Positions 10,477-22,077 of a stretch of 64,000 nt of DNA are shown here, piece by piece (the first letter of the stretch is position 1; every line of letters begins with the position of its first letter). The stretch lies in the NCBI RefSeq assembly GCF_040802235.1, contig NC_133161.1, forward strand, positions 146,497,121 to 146,561,120, given 5' to 3'. The notes beneath the pieces were generated by a model, which made no database searches, was not told where the DNA came from, and saw only the letters and a program-made list of their open reading frames with translations. This DNA comes from Manis javanica. Taxonomy: Eukaryota; Chordata; Mammalia; Pholidota; Manidae. The position numbers and the translations under genes are program-made.

Positions 10477-12186
10477 ATGTCATCCCCAGGAGCCGTTCTC
10501 ACCTGGGCTCTGGCCCTCCTGGCAGGTGTGTCCCCAACCCTGACTTCAACGTGGAGGTGTGGGTGGAGGCTGGATGCAGGGGCCGTCTGCCTTTGGGGAG
10601 GAAACCCAGCCCCTAACCACCCCTGCCCTTTCCACAGCCTTTTCCACTGGCCACGCACAGAAAGGCTTCTGGGACTATTTCAGCCAGAGCAGCGGGGACA
10701 AAGGCAGGGCGGAGCAGAAGCTGGCATGGGAGCCTGTGTGAGTGGCCAGGGCAAGGGGCGCCCTCGCAGGAGGAGGCAGCTGGGTGGTGGGACGATGCAC
10801 TGCTCTGCTTCCCCAACCTCCACAGCCCTCCCTTGGCCCAGAGGAACAGGGCAGCGCTGGTTTTCCTGGATATCCTAGCCCAGCCTGGGCTGTTCAGGGC
10901 CCTGTGCCGGAAGGATGCCCCCAGTCATGACTGGCTATAGTGCTGCCTCCTTGCCGCCGAAGCTGGGACCTGGAAGCAGGATTGGGCCCCCACTGCGGCC
11001 CCCGAATGGAAGGACTGTGTGCGAGTCCCGCTGCCCCTCCTCCCCTGGGCACTGTTGGTCTGGACTTGCCAGGGCCTTGCATTTGGCCCGGGGCTAGGAC
11101 CAGAGCCCTTACCCTGGGGCCACCACCCTGCATCCTTGGTTCCCCCAGAGCATCAGTCAGCAGTGTCTCTGAGCCAGAGGAGACGATGGGGGCCTGCAGT
11201 CTGATGCCTTGGATGTCTCTCTCCCCTTCCCCAGGAACCTGAAAGACAGCCTCGAGCAAGACCTCAATGACATGGACAAGTTCCTGGAAAAGCTGGGCTC
11301 TCTGAGTGGTCAGGGGAGGGGGCCTCCTGGCCTCCCACCCCAGCCCCTGGACCCGCGGCAGCAGCTGCAGGAGGAGTTGGAGGAGGTGAGGGCACGCCTG
11401 GAGCCCTACATGGCCGAGGAGCACAGGCGTGTGGGCTGGAACCTGGAGGGGCTGCGGCAGCAGCTGAAGCCTTACACGGTGATGCTGATGGAGCAGGTGG
11501 CCCTGCATGTCCAGGAGCTGCAGGAGCAGTTGCACCTGGTGGGAGAGGACACCAGGGCCCAGCTGCTGCGGGGTGTGGACGAGGCGCGGGGCCTGCTGCA
11601 GGAGCTGCGGAGGCGCGTGGTGCACCACACTGCTCGCGTCCAGGCGCTCTTCCACCCTTACTCCGAGCGCCTGGTGACTGGCATCGGGCGTCACGTGCAG
11701 GAGCTGCACCGCAGTGTGGTACCACACGCGGCCACCAGCCCTGCGCGCCTGAGCCGCTGCGTGCAGGCACTCTCGCACAAGCTCACGCTCAAGGCCAAGG
11801 CCCTGCATGTGCGCATCCAGCACAACCTGGACCAGCTGCGTCAAGAGCTCAGCACCTTTGCAGGCATGGGCTCGGGTGATGCGGAGGAAGGGGCCGACCC
11901 GGATGCCCGGGTGCTGTCCCAGGAGGTGCGTCAGAGGCTCCAGGCTTTCCGCCATGATACCTTCCAGCAGATAGCAGCCTTCACGCACGCCATTGACCGG
12001 GAGACCGAGGAGGTCCGGCAGCAGCTGGCGCCGCCCCCACCAGGCCACAGCGCCTTCACCCCGGAGTTGCTTCAAGCGGACAGGGGCGAGGCACGAAGCA
12101 AGCTGCAGGCTCGTCTTGACGACCTGTGGGAAGACATCAACTACAGCCTTCATGGCCATGGTCTTGGCCATCTGGGGGAACCCTGA
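10477..12186 (+). CDS. APOA5: Apolipoprotein A-V precursor
   Basis: Coding exons are 10477-10525, 10638-10737 and 11235-12186, all with GT-AG borders and compatible phases. They give 366 residues, the human length. The product is a liver-secreted apolipoprotein of HDL and VLDL that lowers plasma triglyceride by promoting lipoprotein-lipase action on the vessel wall. Residues 1-23 are a signal peptide ending in STGHA, before [10 protein letters not shown]. Then come amphipathic and coiled-coil helices ([31 protein letters not shown]) and a basic segment [15 protein letters not shown] that corresponds to the human heparin/GPIHBP1-binding stretch. The tail ends LDDLWEDI...GEP. Two adjacent ATGs occur at 10474 and 10477; the second fits the mammalian register, so I start there. 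Relative to human, four residues are missing near residue 43 and are made up in a longer Gly/Pro-rich loop near residues 75-86. A long antisense frame over exon 3 is a compositional shadow. Confidence 0.97.
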
Positions 12187-13324
12187 GGGTCTACCTGTTC
12201 AGGCACACTTGCCAGTTCCTTGTCTGAGGGAGCCCGGACCTGAGCCCCTAGGCATGGCACAGTCCTTGACAATGGCCTGCTGGGAAGAGGGTGGAGGACC
12301 CTGCACAGGATAAGTGAGGCCATGTATGGGGCTGGTGTCCCCAGCATGGCCTGGGTCCTGTGGTTCCCTCATCTGGATGCATTACACTCACCAGGCTTTG
12401 CAAACCCAGGTTTGCCTGCTCATTTGGGAATCCTCATGACTTGCTCCATGCTGGCATGTGGGTGTGTGGAGGGAGACCCAGCCATTCGATGTATTGTGTG
12501 ATAATTATGTGCAAACCTGTTGCCATGGTGCTGGAAGCCTGTACCTCTTCATCCCAGGGCTTGGTTCTTGATCACCCTGGCCACCTGGTGGCCACTGCTA
12601 TAGCTGGTCCACAGAGAGGAGCTCTCTTCTCCCCAGGACTGACATAACAGCTTCTGTTGGGGGAAGAGAAGGGAGAAAGGTGGAAAATATGATGAGGAGA
12701 GCATATGATGTGTGTGTGTTTATATATCTCCTGGCTCTGATGCTGATGGGTACAAATGGTGGGGGTGTGATGAGAGGGAGCAGAGCCCATTTTCTTCTTG
12801 CATAGCTTTACATCTAAACAGCTGACCAAGCCCTTCAAACTGTGGGGGTTTCTTAGACCCTCTGAAGTATCTGTGTGCTCTCCCCATCTCCAGCTCTTCC
12901 CTCCTGATTCCCAGGCTGAAGTCTAGACTTCTGACTCAGAAGAAATATATGCTTATGATGGAAGCTTATTTGCCTGCTGTGATTCTCATTTGGAGCATGT
13001 CTGAAAGCAGTGGCCTCACCACTATCCCAAATGCACACCCATCACCCACCCCAATCCCTTGCTGGTCTTCCTCATTGTCCAGGTCTGTCAGAAGGATCTG
13101 GGGTAGCTGGGCTCTGCTTTAGATGACAGCTGTCTGTCATGCCTAGGGGTGGGCCTGGAAGCAAGCCCAGGTTGGAGCGCATCTCCTGGGGGACAACAGG
13201 GGCAAACGAGGCGCCTTGTCTCAAGCTCTTGTAGTCAGACCTACGGACTAGTGGTTAGAACTCTGTGCAGTGTAGCTATTGCTAAGGAGCAGAAAACTGC
13301 CCTGGATCTGAGAAGTGATGACGC
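12187..13324 (+). other. APOA5 3' UTR and downstream spacer
   Basis: The sequence after the TGA is presumed APOA5 3' UTR for several hundred bases, but I find no AATAAA or ATTAAA signal between the stop and 13324, so the mRNA end cannot be placed from sequence. No other gene is seen. A short GT run (12709-12719) is followed by 'tttatatatc'. Confidence 0.5.
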
Positions 13325-13810
13325 TGGGGTCCTTGTTTGCAGAGTCGAAGAATGGACTTAGCAAACACCCAAGGTAGGAGAGCCAGGGAGAGGCTTTTAT
13401 TGAGAGATACAATGAGGACAGAGATCCTGGCTCACACTGTGAGTGGACAAGAGAGCCTGGGGTGGTGTGTTGTCTAGGGGATTTATGGGCAGTTGAGGAT
13501 CTTTGGGAACCGATAAAGGCCTTAGGGTGTGGACTTGTTAAAAGTGGTCTTAGGATGTTTGCCCTTGATGAGACATTAAGTCCCTTTTTAGCACGTTAAA
13601 GTGAATCTTACACATGATTACAAACGAATAGCATAATAAAAACATGGGCTACTTTCCTTTATCTGGGGAGTATCAATTGATCTCAGCGAAGAATGACTCT
13701 AGAGCTTAATGTTTAACACAGCGTTTTGGTAGGGGGTTTCCTTGCATATAGTTACATTACTCTGACTGTAAATATCCTGCCTTGCTTTTCCCGGAGTCCC
13801 TCACCCTACA
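13325..13810 (-). mobile_element. Fossil ERV1 (gammaretrovirus-like) solo LTR
   Basis: Read on the minus strand, the element begins TGTAGGGTGAGGG at 13810. It has a U3-like stretch, then a poly-A signal with 'aataaaagcctctccctggc' (near 13393-13405) and a U5-like tail 'ttgggtgtttgctaagtcc'. That order is typical of class I LTRs. No internal retroviral sequence is attached on either side, so it looks like a solo LTR. The outer limit near 13325 is approximate. It is a fossil and lies between APOA5 and ZPR1, ending about 200 bp short of the ZPR1 promoter. Confidence 0.75.
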
Positions 13811-13959
13811 CTGACTACACCCACGGTCCCTGTCTCAGTGACACCTACGTTGAGGTGGAGGCAAAGCCTGAAGCCGACTGTCTGTGAAAGTCTGGACCGT
13901 GTATTCCCTGTAACCTGGAAGACTTGTCAGAGAAGGTTCCGAGGGCCCAGGTTTGCGGC

Positions 13960-14060
13960 CTCTTTAAGAGGGGGCGGGGAACAGTGGCGTAAGTGACGGA
14001 AGAGGTGGGTCCACAGAGGAGCGGAAGCCGGAAGTGGGGCCCTCTCCGCACGTGGTCGCG
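13960..14060 (+). promoter_or_regulatory. ZPR1: ZPR1 promoter and 5' UTR: GC box, CRE-like and tandem ETS sites
   Basis: The stretch has no TATA box and is GC-rich. It holds a GC box GGGGCGGGG (13971-13979), a 'aagtgacgg' CRE/ATF-like core, and two ETS cores in tandem, GCGGAAGCCGGAAGTG (14021-14036), just upstream of the ATG at 14061. This is the usual composition of a housekeeping promoter. The transcription start is probably within this segment but cannot be fixed from sequence. Confidence 0.65.
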
Positions 14061-17000
14061 ATGTCGGCTGGCGGGGCAGTGGAGCCCGGCCCCCCGGGAG
14101 CTGCTGTTGCCCCCTCGCCCACCCCTGCCCGGGCCTCCGCCCCGGGGCACTTGTTCCGGCCTATCAGCGCCGAGGACGACGAGCAGCAGCCCACCGAGAT
14201 CGAGTCGCTGTGCATGAACTGTTTCCGCAACGTGAGGCGGGGCGCGGGCGCGGGCGGCGGGGGACTGAGCTGCGGCCGGCCGGGTGGGCGCGGGCCGGGC
14301 TACCGGGCGGCCCGCGGTCAGTCACTGGGAAGTGCGGTTCCATCGGTTCTCTCCTTAGCGCCTTTCTGCCTCCCAGGGAATGACACGCCTGCTGCTCACC
14401 AAGATCCCCTTCTTCCGAGAAATAATCGTGAGCTCCTTTTCCTGCGAGCACTGCGGCTGGAGCAACACGGAGATCCAGTCGGCAGGCAGGATCCAGGACC
14501 AGGGAGTGCGCTACACCCTGGCCGTCAGGGCCCAGGAGGTGAGAGGAGCCGGGGCCGGTTCCGCAGCGTCGCACGGAAGGCTTGGGGTTTGAGTCCCAGC
14601 TCTGGTCCCTGCGGAGGGGCCTTCGTGTCTAAGCCCACTTCCCCCCTTTTGGGAAATGGGGCTGGCGCTGTCATCTCTTTGTCAGAGGGCCTCAGATTAG
14701 CAGCAGTTGTTATGCGTAGTGCTGTCATTCCCGCAGCCTGGCTCCTAGCACGGGACTGTTCCGCAGGGGTCGTCTGAGCCCCTGGAGTGGAGACTGGAAC
14801 CCTCTGGGTTGGGGTCTGATGCAGGGGAACAGTCTGTTGCTTCCTGACGGTAGGATGTACTGTGGACCCTTCTGGCTGAGTTTTTCTTTCTGCCCAGGAT
14901 ATGAACAGAGAAGTAGTGAAGACTGACTCTGCCACCACAAGGATCCCAGAGCTGGATTTTGAAATTCCTGCCTTCAGCCAGAAGGGAGGTAAGTTTAAGA
15001 TCAGGGTAGTTGGGCTTTTCATGCCCTGCTGGAATCTTACTAATTTACTTGCACAGTCCCCGGTTCCAGGTCTAGTGGCTTGATTATGGGTTTGGCCATG
15101 TAGCTTTTGTGCTCTTCATTGGTTTAGCATAAGCAGAAAGCTTGCGGTCATAGATGGTGATAGTAAGAGGGCAATGTGCATGTAACAGAATTTTAGCATC
15201 GCTGTTACTAGAGATGAATGGAATCTTGTTCCCTGCCTGCCTCCTCCTTTTACAAATGAAACTAAGGCCCAGAGAGTTCAAGTGAATTGCTCAGGATCGT
15301 ACAGGCACTTGATAGCAGAGCCAAAACTCACCCGTCTTCTTATTCACCAGCTTTGACCACTGTTGAAGGGTTGATCAGCCGTGCTATCTCTGGCCTGGAG
15401 CAGGATCAGCCCACACGAAGGGTGAGCTGGGGTTTTCTGATTGCAGCAGCTCAAGGAATAATTACTTAATATGTCTGAGTAGAGTGTTCAGCTTCCCACA
15501 TAGTTGAACTGTCTTGGACTGAATGATGGAGAACTTCTGGGGGAAGCACACGGTGCTGCCACCATGTGGCATATATTGTGTCCACTGTCCTTTACACTCC
15601 CCTCTCCGCTGTTAGATTCAGGCCTCATTTTAGAGAGGCACTGTAACATCACCTCTGAAGTGTCTTAATCCCCGTGGGTTCATCTGTGCTTCCTGAGTGT
15701 CCATTGTATCTTATATTTGTATGACAGAAATAATGTAATTGCATATTTAGCCACCTGTCTTTCTCATTGGCTGGGGAGCCCTGTGAGAGGACCCTGACTT
15801 ATTTACGGTTGTATTTCTAAGCTGGCATGAGTGCCTGTGCTAAATGGTTGAATGAGTGAGAAAATGTTTATCTGGCACCACCCGTACACTTTAAACTTAC
15901 TAGTTACAGCTCACTGTGAAGGCTGAGTTTCTGCCCCCATTCACGCCGTGACAGGTGGTGGCTTCTGATGTGGGCACGACAGGGAGAGGGAGCATCAGGT
16001 CTCATCAGCGGTGTGTTTTCTCTCTGTTCGTGTCAGGCAAAGGAAGACGCTGTGGCTGAAAGAATTGATGATTTCATTGTCAAACTGAAAGAGCTAAAGC
16101 AAGGGGCTTCTCCTTTCACTCTGGTGAGTAGTGAGGGACTCTTGGGTGTCCTAGGGTTGTGGGGAGACCAGTAAGACTATGGGGTTTTCCCACTGTGCTG
16201 CCTGAGTGGTCTGATGTAGGCGGAGGTTCGTACGTGATTTCCAGTGGTAATTACTCTCCCTTCCCCCGTCTGTTAGATCATTGATGATCCCTCAGGGAAC
16301 AGCTTTGTGGAAAACCCACATGCTCCCCAGAAAGATGGTGCCCTGCTGATCACGCACTATACCCGGACTCTGCAGCAGGAAGAGGTGTTGGGGCTCCAGG
16401 TAAGTGGGCTGAAGAAGCCGAAGAGAGCTCTGGCGTCATCTTACGCTCTGGGTTGCTTGGGGTCAGTGGAAACGTTATTGCTGCCGCCGCCTTGTGACCC
16501 TGTCACAGCCTGTGTGTGCCTCATCTCGCTCATGTCAAGGAGTCGGGGTAAGCTTTATACCAGAGGATGGCAGTGGCTGTGACCCTGTCTTAAGCTCTGT
16601 TCTTCCCTTGACTGGGGCTTTGCTGCCTGGTTTCTCTGTTAAACCCACGAGGTGGTGGCTCACGTAAGGAAACGAGAGCATTTTCTCTCACTCCAGGACA
16701 GACTGGCAGGGAACCTGAGGTATATGTGCCAACATGGGATTTGTATTTCTGCTACTTTAGGCAGAGGCACCACAAGGGAAGCCACAGGAGGAAGACCTCA
16801 GAAATGAAGTGAGTCGCATTTGCTCCTGTGGATGAAGGCACAGCTGTGGTTGAAACCGGTGCCGTTCAGTGTGTCTTCCTCAGCACCAAGCTGAATGTCC
16901 CCGCCTGGGAGGGGTCACCCTGTGTCCCTGTGTTGTGTTCCAGGTCCTACAGTTCAACACAAACTGCCCGGAATGCAATGCTCCGGCTCAGACCAACATG

Positions 17001-20000
17001 AAGCTGGTTCGTATCTTTTGCCAGGCAGTTGGGTCGCTCTTATCTGACTCAAGCGTGCAGGTTCTGTGCAGGCTGGGGAGCATGCCCTTCAGGGAAAGCA
17101 CAAGTTTTCTTACATGTGATGAGAATGTTGTTTTTGATGAAACTGTGCACTTTGGCTTTTGAGCTCAGAGAGAACTGGGTGATGGTTTCTAGGCTCTTGT
17201 GTGTGCCTGAGCCATATCTGCAAACATCTGTGAACCAGGGTCACTGTGGGTTGTGACCCAGCCCCCTTTTGGAGGACTGAGTGAGGCTGCTTCTAGTCAT
17301 CTGTTTCTTGCCGTCCTGAGACCAGCAGCTGTGTGTTGGGGGTTGGATTTGTACTTCCCGAGGGTGGTCTTGGTATCTTGGAAGCATATTTCCTTAACTG
17401 CACCTTCCAGAAATCCCCCACTTTAAGGAGGTTATCATCATGGCTACCAGCTGTGAGCACTGCGGCCATCGGACCAATGAGGTGAATGGGCTCTGTCATT
17501 TGGGAAGGAACCTAGTTTGAGAGTGGCCACTGACGAACTCTCATCCTTGTCGATCTGTTTTGGGATGAGAGGTGAGGGAGTTGGGTTTTACTCTCAGGCT
17601 TAGTGTAGGGTGAGGAGCCCTTAGCAATGGTTAGTGTATCATAGGGTGAGGAGCCCTCGAAGAAACGGAGTTCACTTAGCAAAAAATAGAGATAGCATAC
17701 CTCATTTGGGGCACATTAGAAGTCAGTTATATGGAAGAGAGAGAGACGCACTTTTTGACCCATGCCTCAGAGTGGAGAAGTACAGAGAGGCAGTTTTTGA
17801 CTCAATAAAAAACTTTCTAGGTATGTCTGAAAGTAGAATGTGCTGTCTTGGAGGGTTGTAAATTCCCTTTCCCCAAGGGCAGCCCAGCATACGCTGTTAA
17901 AATTCTTAAACCATAATATAATAAAGGGATCCGCATGTTTGATGCAGTTGAAAATCCCTTTCAACCTTGAATCGTTTTTTTAAAAGGTAAATTCAGAGTT
18001 TCTTGGCACTTTGGGGTAAGTGCTGGCAGGCTACTGGTGCCGGGCACTCTACTCCAGGCCAGCTCCTGGGGTTTCTGACTTGTGTGACTGCTGTCACCAC
18101 TGGCTTAAAAGGCTCTGTCTCTGGTAGCTGGTAGTGGGCTGATTGATGGTCCGAGCCCACCCTCTGAAGTCTCCTGGGCACCAGTGAGGTTTGGAGTCTT
18201 CTCTGCTGCTGCTCCTGACTACTGTCGTCTCTGCAGGTGAAATCTGGGGGAGCAGTAGAGCCCTTGGGTACCAGGATTACCCTCCACATCACAGATCCCT
18301 CCGATATGACCAGAGACCTGCTCAAGGTAACATCCTGCTTGGGAACCTGACTGTCCTCCTCACATGGCTGTGTCTGTTGAGGAGAAACGGTCTTTTTAAA
18401 ATGATGTCCTGGGGTTGTGAGGTGCTTGCTTACTTTCCTGGGTCTGAGGATCTCTGAGCAGAGTTAATCCACGGTAGGGAGGCACATTCAGGAGGCCACC
18501 CATAAGCTCTTTCTGAAGACTTGATGGTTTTTTGCCTCCAGTGTCTGAGGGCCCTCATCTCTGGCCTCTAATGACAGGATTCCTGACAGCTTGGGGCTGT
18601 GACTCAGAATGTCCCTTTATGTTAGTTCCGTTCCTGTGGTTCACATTGATAGGGGTGAATGTAGCTTTAACTGGAGAGTCAGAGAAAACTGGGACAGATG
18701 ACTTTGTTCCCAAAACTGGAGGTGGTAATTTGGCAGGAGGACTCCCAATAGCTTTCTCTAGTGACTTCTGATTCAAAGCCCAATTTGACCTCTAATCTTA
18801 AAGTCTGAGACATGCAGTGTGGAAATCCCAGAGCTGGAGTTTGAACTGGGAATGGCTGTCCTCGGGGGCAAGTTCACCACGCTGGAGGGGCTACTGAAAG
18901 ACATCCGGGACCTGGTGAGTCACCTGCGTGGAGCGGCTGCTCCAGGGTTCGGAGCTGATAACTGGGGGATGATTGGAGAGACCTGAGCAATATTTTGGAT
19001 TGTCAAGATAAGTTTATGGGAAATTCCGAATGGAAATTCCCAGGCCTAGCTCTGGGACAGTGTAGATCTTTTGTGGTTTTGAATAAGTCATTTATTTCAC
19101 TGTAAAATACGGGATGAGGGGCCTTCTAGCATCTAAAACATCTTAACGTATATGTATGTGTGTCTTGACTTAGCCCATATATTTATTCTCTTAATGAATC
19201 ATTTCACTTAATTCTCAGTTGTTGGAAATTTTGTCTTTGCAAATTACACTTTGCTTTGCATTTCTTCCTCAGATTAGGACTAGAATTGATATTGTAATAG
19301 CATGTCTATAGTTTTTGTTTCACACTGCCAGCTCTCATCTTGGCAGATCAATCCAGACACTTAGGAGTGGCTGCCTCAGTCAGAAGGGTGGTGTGGGATA
19401 AGTGGAGAGCCAGGGTCCCTGACTGGGCACCCCTCTGTGTCTTCCCCTAGTTTGTGGTCAAGTCTAATGGACACAGAGCTGGTGTTCTAGCAGTTTGGGT
19501 GCTATTTACTGCAGGTGACCAAGAACCCTTTCACACTGGGTGACAGTTCCAGTCCTGGCCAGACAGAGAAACTGCAGGAGTTCAGCCAGAAATTGGACCA
19601 GGTGAGAAGACGTAGGCTGGTCAGTACCTGTGGTCCTGGGGCCCCAGTGAACAAGAGGCTTCCGTACCTTTTCCTGCCACCGTTCAAACATCCAACCAAC
19701 ACGTTGAGGACTTTCCTGGCTCCTGACATTGTCTTCTTTCTTGGTTTTCTCCTTTATTTTGTTGGAGCTTCTTCTCTGGTAGCTTCTTGAGAAAGCGCAT
19801 GGGAAGCAAAATTTCTGAGACCTTACATGTCTCAACATTTCTTGTATTCTGCCCTCGCACTAGCTGATGACATCTAGGGGGTAGAATTCTAGGATGGAAG
19901 TGACTTCTCACCAGAACCTTGCAGACATCGCAGCGATGGTATCTCCCAGTTCCCAGCTTGGTCATCGAGGAATCTGAAGGCATTCTAGTCCTGATCTTTT

Positions 20001-22077
20001 GTGGGTGACCTAGGCTTGTGGTTATTTTTTGTGAAAGTAATGAAATTTGAGGCTGTGCCTTGGTGTAGGTCCATTTTTAACCACTGGGCTAAGTATTTGG
20101 GGTCCTTTAAATCTGGAAGCTTGCAAGGCTCTGTTCCAGGAAGCTTTTTAAATCTATTGAGGATTGTTTCTCCTCTGTTCTTTCTGAAACCTGGTATTTT
20201 GGATGTTAGACTGACTTGTCTGGTCCTGTGTAATTTACTTATTTTTGTCCTGTTTTTAGTCCCTATTTGCTTTACTCTGGGAGATAACCTCAACTTTAGT
20301 TTCTAGCCCTTGAATTGAGTTTTTCATTTCCACTAACACATTTTTATTTTCCAAGAGGTATTTTTGATTTCTGAATACTCTCCTGTTTTTTAAAAAAATT
20401 ACCCTGTTGTTCTAAGGATGTAGTATTTTTCCTTCATGGGAATATAAATGTTGGCTTTTTTTTGACATTTTATTTGCCTTGCATAGTTTCTATTTCCTCT
20501 AGTTTTTCTCCCCCCATTTAATTTTCTGTCTTACAGTGTCAGGGGCTTTGCTCAGATGTCTGGTTTTATTGTCTGTTTAAAAGTAAAGACTAAATAAAAC
20601 ACCTGCGTTGGGGGTGAGTCTTGCCGACAGTAGGCTCACCGTAGAGGGATTCCGCTCGGCTGTTTTGTTGAGGTGACCCTATTGCCAGAGTAGGTGGATC
20701 TTTTCTCTCGGCTGGTCAGGTCCCCATTGGAGCGCTCCACTTCCTGGCCTGAGGGTGAAGGCTTAGCTGGCAGTGTTCTGCTGGCTAAGCATGGGGAGGG
20801 GGCTGCGGTATACGTATGTCTGTGTCCAATGAGGCTACATTCCCGTGACGTCCTGTTGATTCTTCTCCCTCGCCCTCAGCTGGCCTGTGCCCCCCCAGGT
20901 CAGAGTGTGCTGTGGTAACTTTTCCACAGACTCCTTCAGGATTCTGCCAGGGTCGGGGAGGGCAGCTGTTGGCCTGTGTGGAGTGGGGGATGTCAGATTG
21001 CTGCTTCAGTAGCTTTCGCACAGTCTGTTTTAGATCCTCTCCATGAGTAGAGGTACATTTCACCAGTACTTAAAACTGGTGGGGATTCTGCAGTGTAAGT
21101 GGGGTTGGTTCTTGTCTGGCAGACATGACCCCTTCCTGCCGGGTGCGCTGTGACACTGACGTGCTGTGTTCTCTTTCCTTTAGATCCTTGAGGGCAACAT
21201 GAAGGCCTGCTTTATTATGAATGATCCAGCAGGAAATAGCTACCTGCAGGTGCAGTAGTGGGCCCTCCCTGATGCTTCATGGAGATGCATTTCCTGACCT
21301 GAATAGAATATCATTTCTCCAGAAACTGAGAGGCTTGATAAGGAACCTTTTAGCAGAAGTTGGAAGATAAGGGAGGAGGGGGGGAAGGGAGGAGGGACTG
21401 TAAGTGCCTGAGAAGAGGGAGAAAGGACACTCCTAAGCTCCCTCTCCCGCTAGTCCAGCTCTCGTCCCCGGGTCTGGGTCCCCCAAGAGAGTTTTCATTT
21501 GCAAATCTGATGATGGAGCGAAGAGAAATGGTGCCAAGTCCGAGGCCAAGACAGGAAAACCGAGTCTTTAAGCCGACTAGGGAGAGACTCTAGTGATTGA
21601 TAGTAACTTTAACATCTTTTTAGCAGTCATTATGGGTTAGGTAAAACTGCATGATTCTGCATGATTAAAGTTATTGCCATGCTCTTTGTAAAAAGGTGCA
21701 GAGGAAAACGTTTTAGGCAGACTGTTTCCTAATTCTCCCTGAGGTTGGACGTCCTGCTCCCGGCCCAGAAGGCCTCTGTTGCCATCCAGTAGTCGAGAAT
21801 AACAATAGGGAATCGGAGACCCTTAGAAAGAGAACATCTCCTTAAATCCTTGGGAAAGGGGGAGTTGGAAGCCATCTGGGGGCAGCAGGCAGCAGAGGGG
21901 CAGCAGGGGCCACGGGCGCTGATTCCCGGTTTGGTCTTGCAGAATGTGTATGCGCCTGAAGATGATCCTGAGATGAAGGTGGAGCGTTATGAGCGCACAT
22001 TTGACCAGAATGAGGAGCTTGGGCTCAATGACATGAAGACTGAGGGCTATGAGACAGACCTGGCCCCACAGCGGTAG
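14061..22077 (+). CDS. ZPR1: Zinc finger protein ZPR1
   Basis: Fourteen coding exons: 14061-14231, 14377-14538, 14898-14988, 15351-15421, 16037-16123, 16277-16399, 16761-16808, 16944-17010, 17411-17481, 18237-18326, 18804-18914, 19515-19601, 21184-21249, 21943-22077. All borders are GT-AG and phases agree. The total is 459 residues, as in human. ZPR1 is a duplicated-module protein with two C4 zinc fingers, each followed by an A/B domain. Finger 1 is C51-x2-C54-x25-C80-x2-C83 (SFSCEHCGW) and finger 2 is C259-x2-C262-x25-C288-x2-C291. The C-terminus is [16 protein letters not shown]...LAPQR. The family binds eEF1A (recently described as a folding chaperone for it), the EGFR cytoplasmic tail in resting cells, and SMN complexes, and moves between cytoplasm and nucleus. 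Two donors are slightly unusual: GTATCT after exon 8 and GTGCAG after exon 13. An in-frame GTG upstream (14034) is not needed as a start. Confidence 0.97.
15240..15345 (-). mobile_element. MIR SINE abutting the ZPR1 exon 4 acceptor
   Basis: In ZPR1 intron 3, 'tgaaactaaggcccagagag ... caggcacttgatagcagagc' is the antisense core of MIR. Its tail runs to within a few bases of the acceptor 'tcttattcaccag' at 15350, so the pyrimidine tract may partly derive from the SINE. Confidence 0.75.
19040..19135 (+). mobile_element. MIR SINE fragment in ZPR1 intron 11
   Basis: The segment 'tagctctgggacagtgtaga', 'gaataagtcatttatttcac', 'tgtaaaatacgggatg' follows MIR in sense orientation. It is diverged and there is no exon near it. 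Confidence 0.55.
19770..20560 (-). mobile_element. L1/HAL1 fragment in ZPR1 intron 12, antisense
   Basis: The + strand phrases 'gccttggtgtaggtccattt', 'gtattttggatgttagactg', 'gagataacctcaactttag' and 'gagtttttcatttccactaa' are antisense LINE-1/HAL1 wording. This explains most of the 1.58-kb intron between exons 12 and 13. The copy is old, and its short open frames are not genes. Confidence 0.65.
20561..21183 (+). other. Remainder of ZPR1 intron 12
   Basis: Unique intronic sequence leading to the exon 13 acceptor 'tctttccttttag'. No element or RNA gene is recognised. Short open frames on either strand are without family signature. Confidence 0.5.
21250..21942 (+). other. ZPR1 intron 13
   Basis: A purine-rich 0.69-kb intron between the last two coding exons, with a weak donor (GTGCAG) and a strong acceptor (tttggtcttgcag). 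No repeat or RNA gene is recognised. Confidence 0.5.

Noticed and set aside
10894-12171. 425-codon open frame antisense to APOA5 exon 3
   Set aside because: It mirrors a GC-rich, amphipathic-helix exon in which antisense stops are rare. There is no homology, no splice logic, and the sense strand is a clear conserved exon.
14034-14060. Upstream in-frame start for ZPR1 at 14034
   Set aside because: The codon is GTG, not ATG, and the ATG at 14061 gives the conserved 459-residue protein.
17600-17660. Short direct repeat 'agggtgaggagccct' in ZPR1 intron 9
   Set aside because: Two copies of about 16 bases only. It is a small local duplication without further structure.
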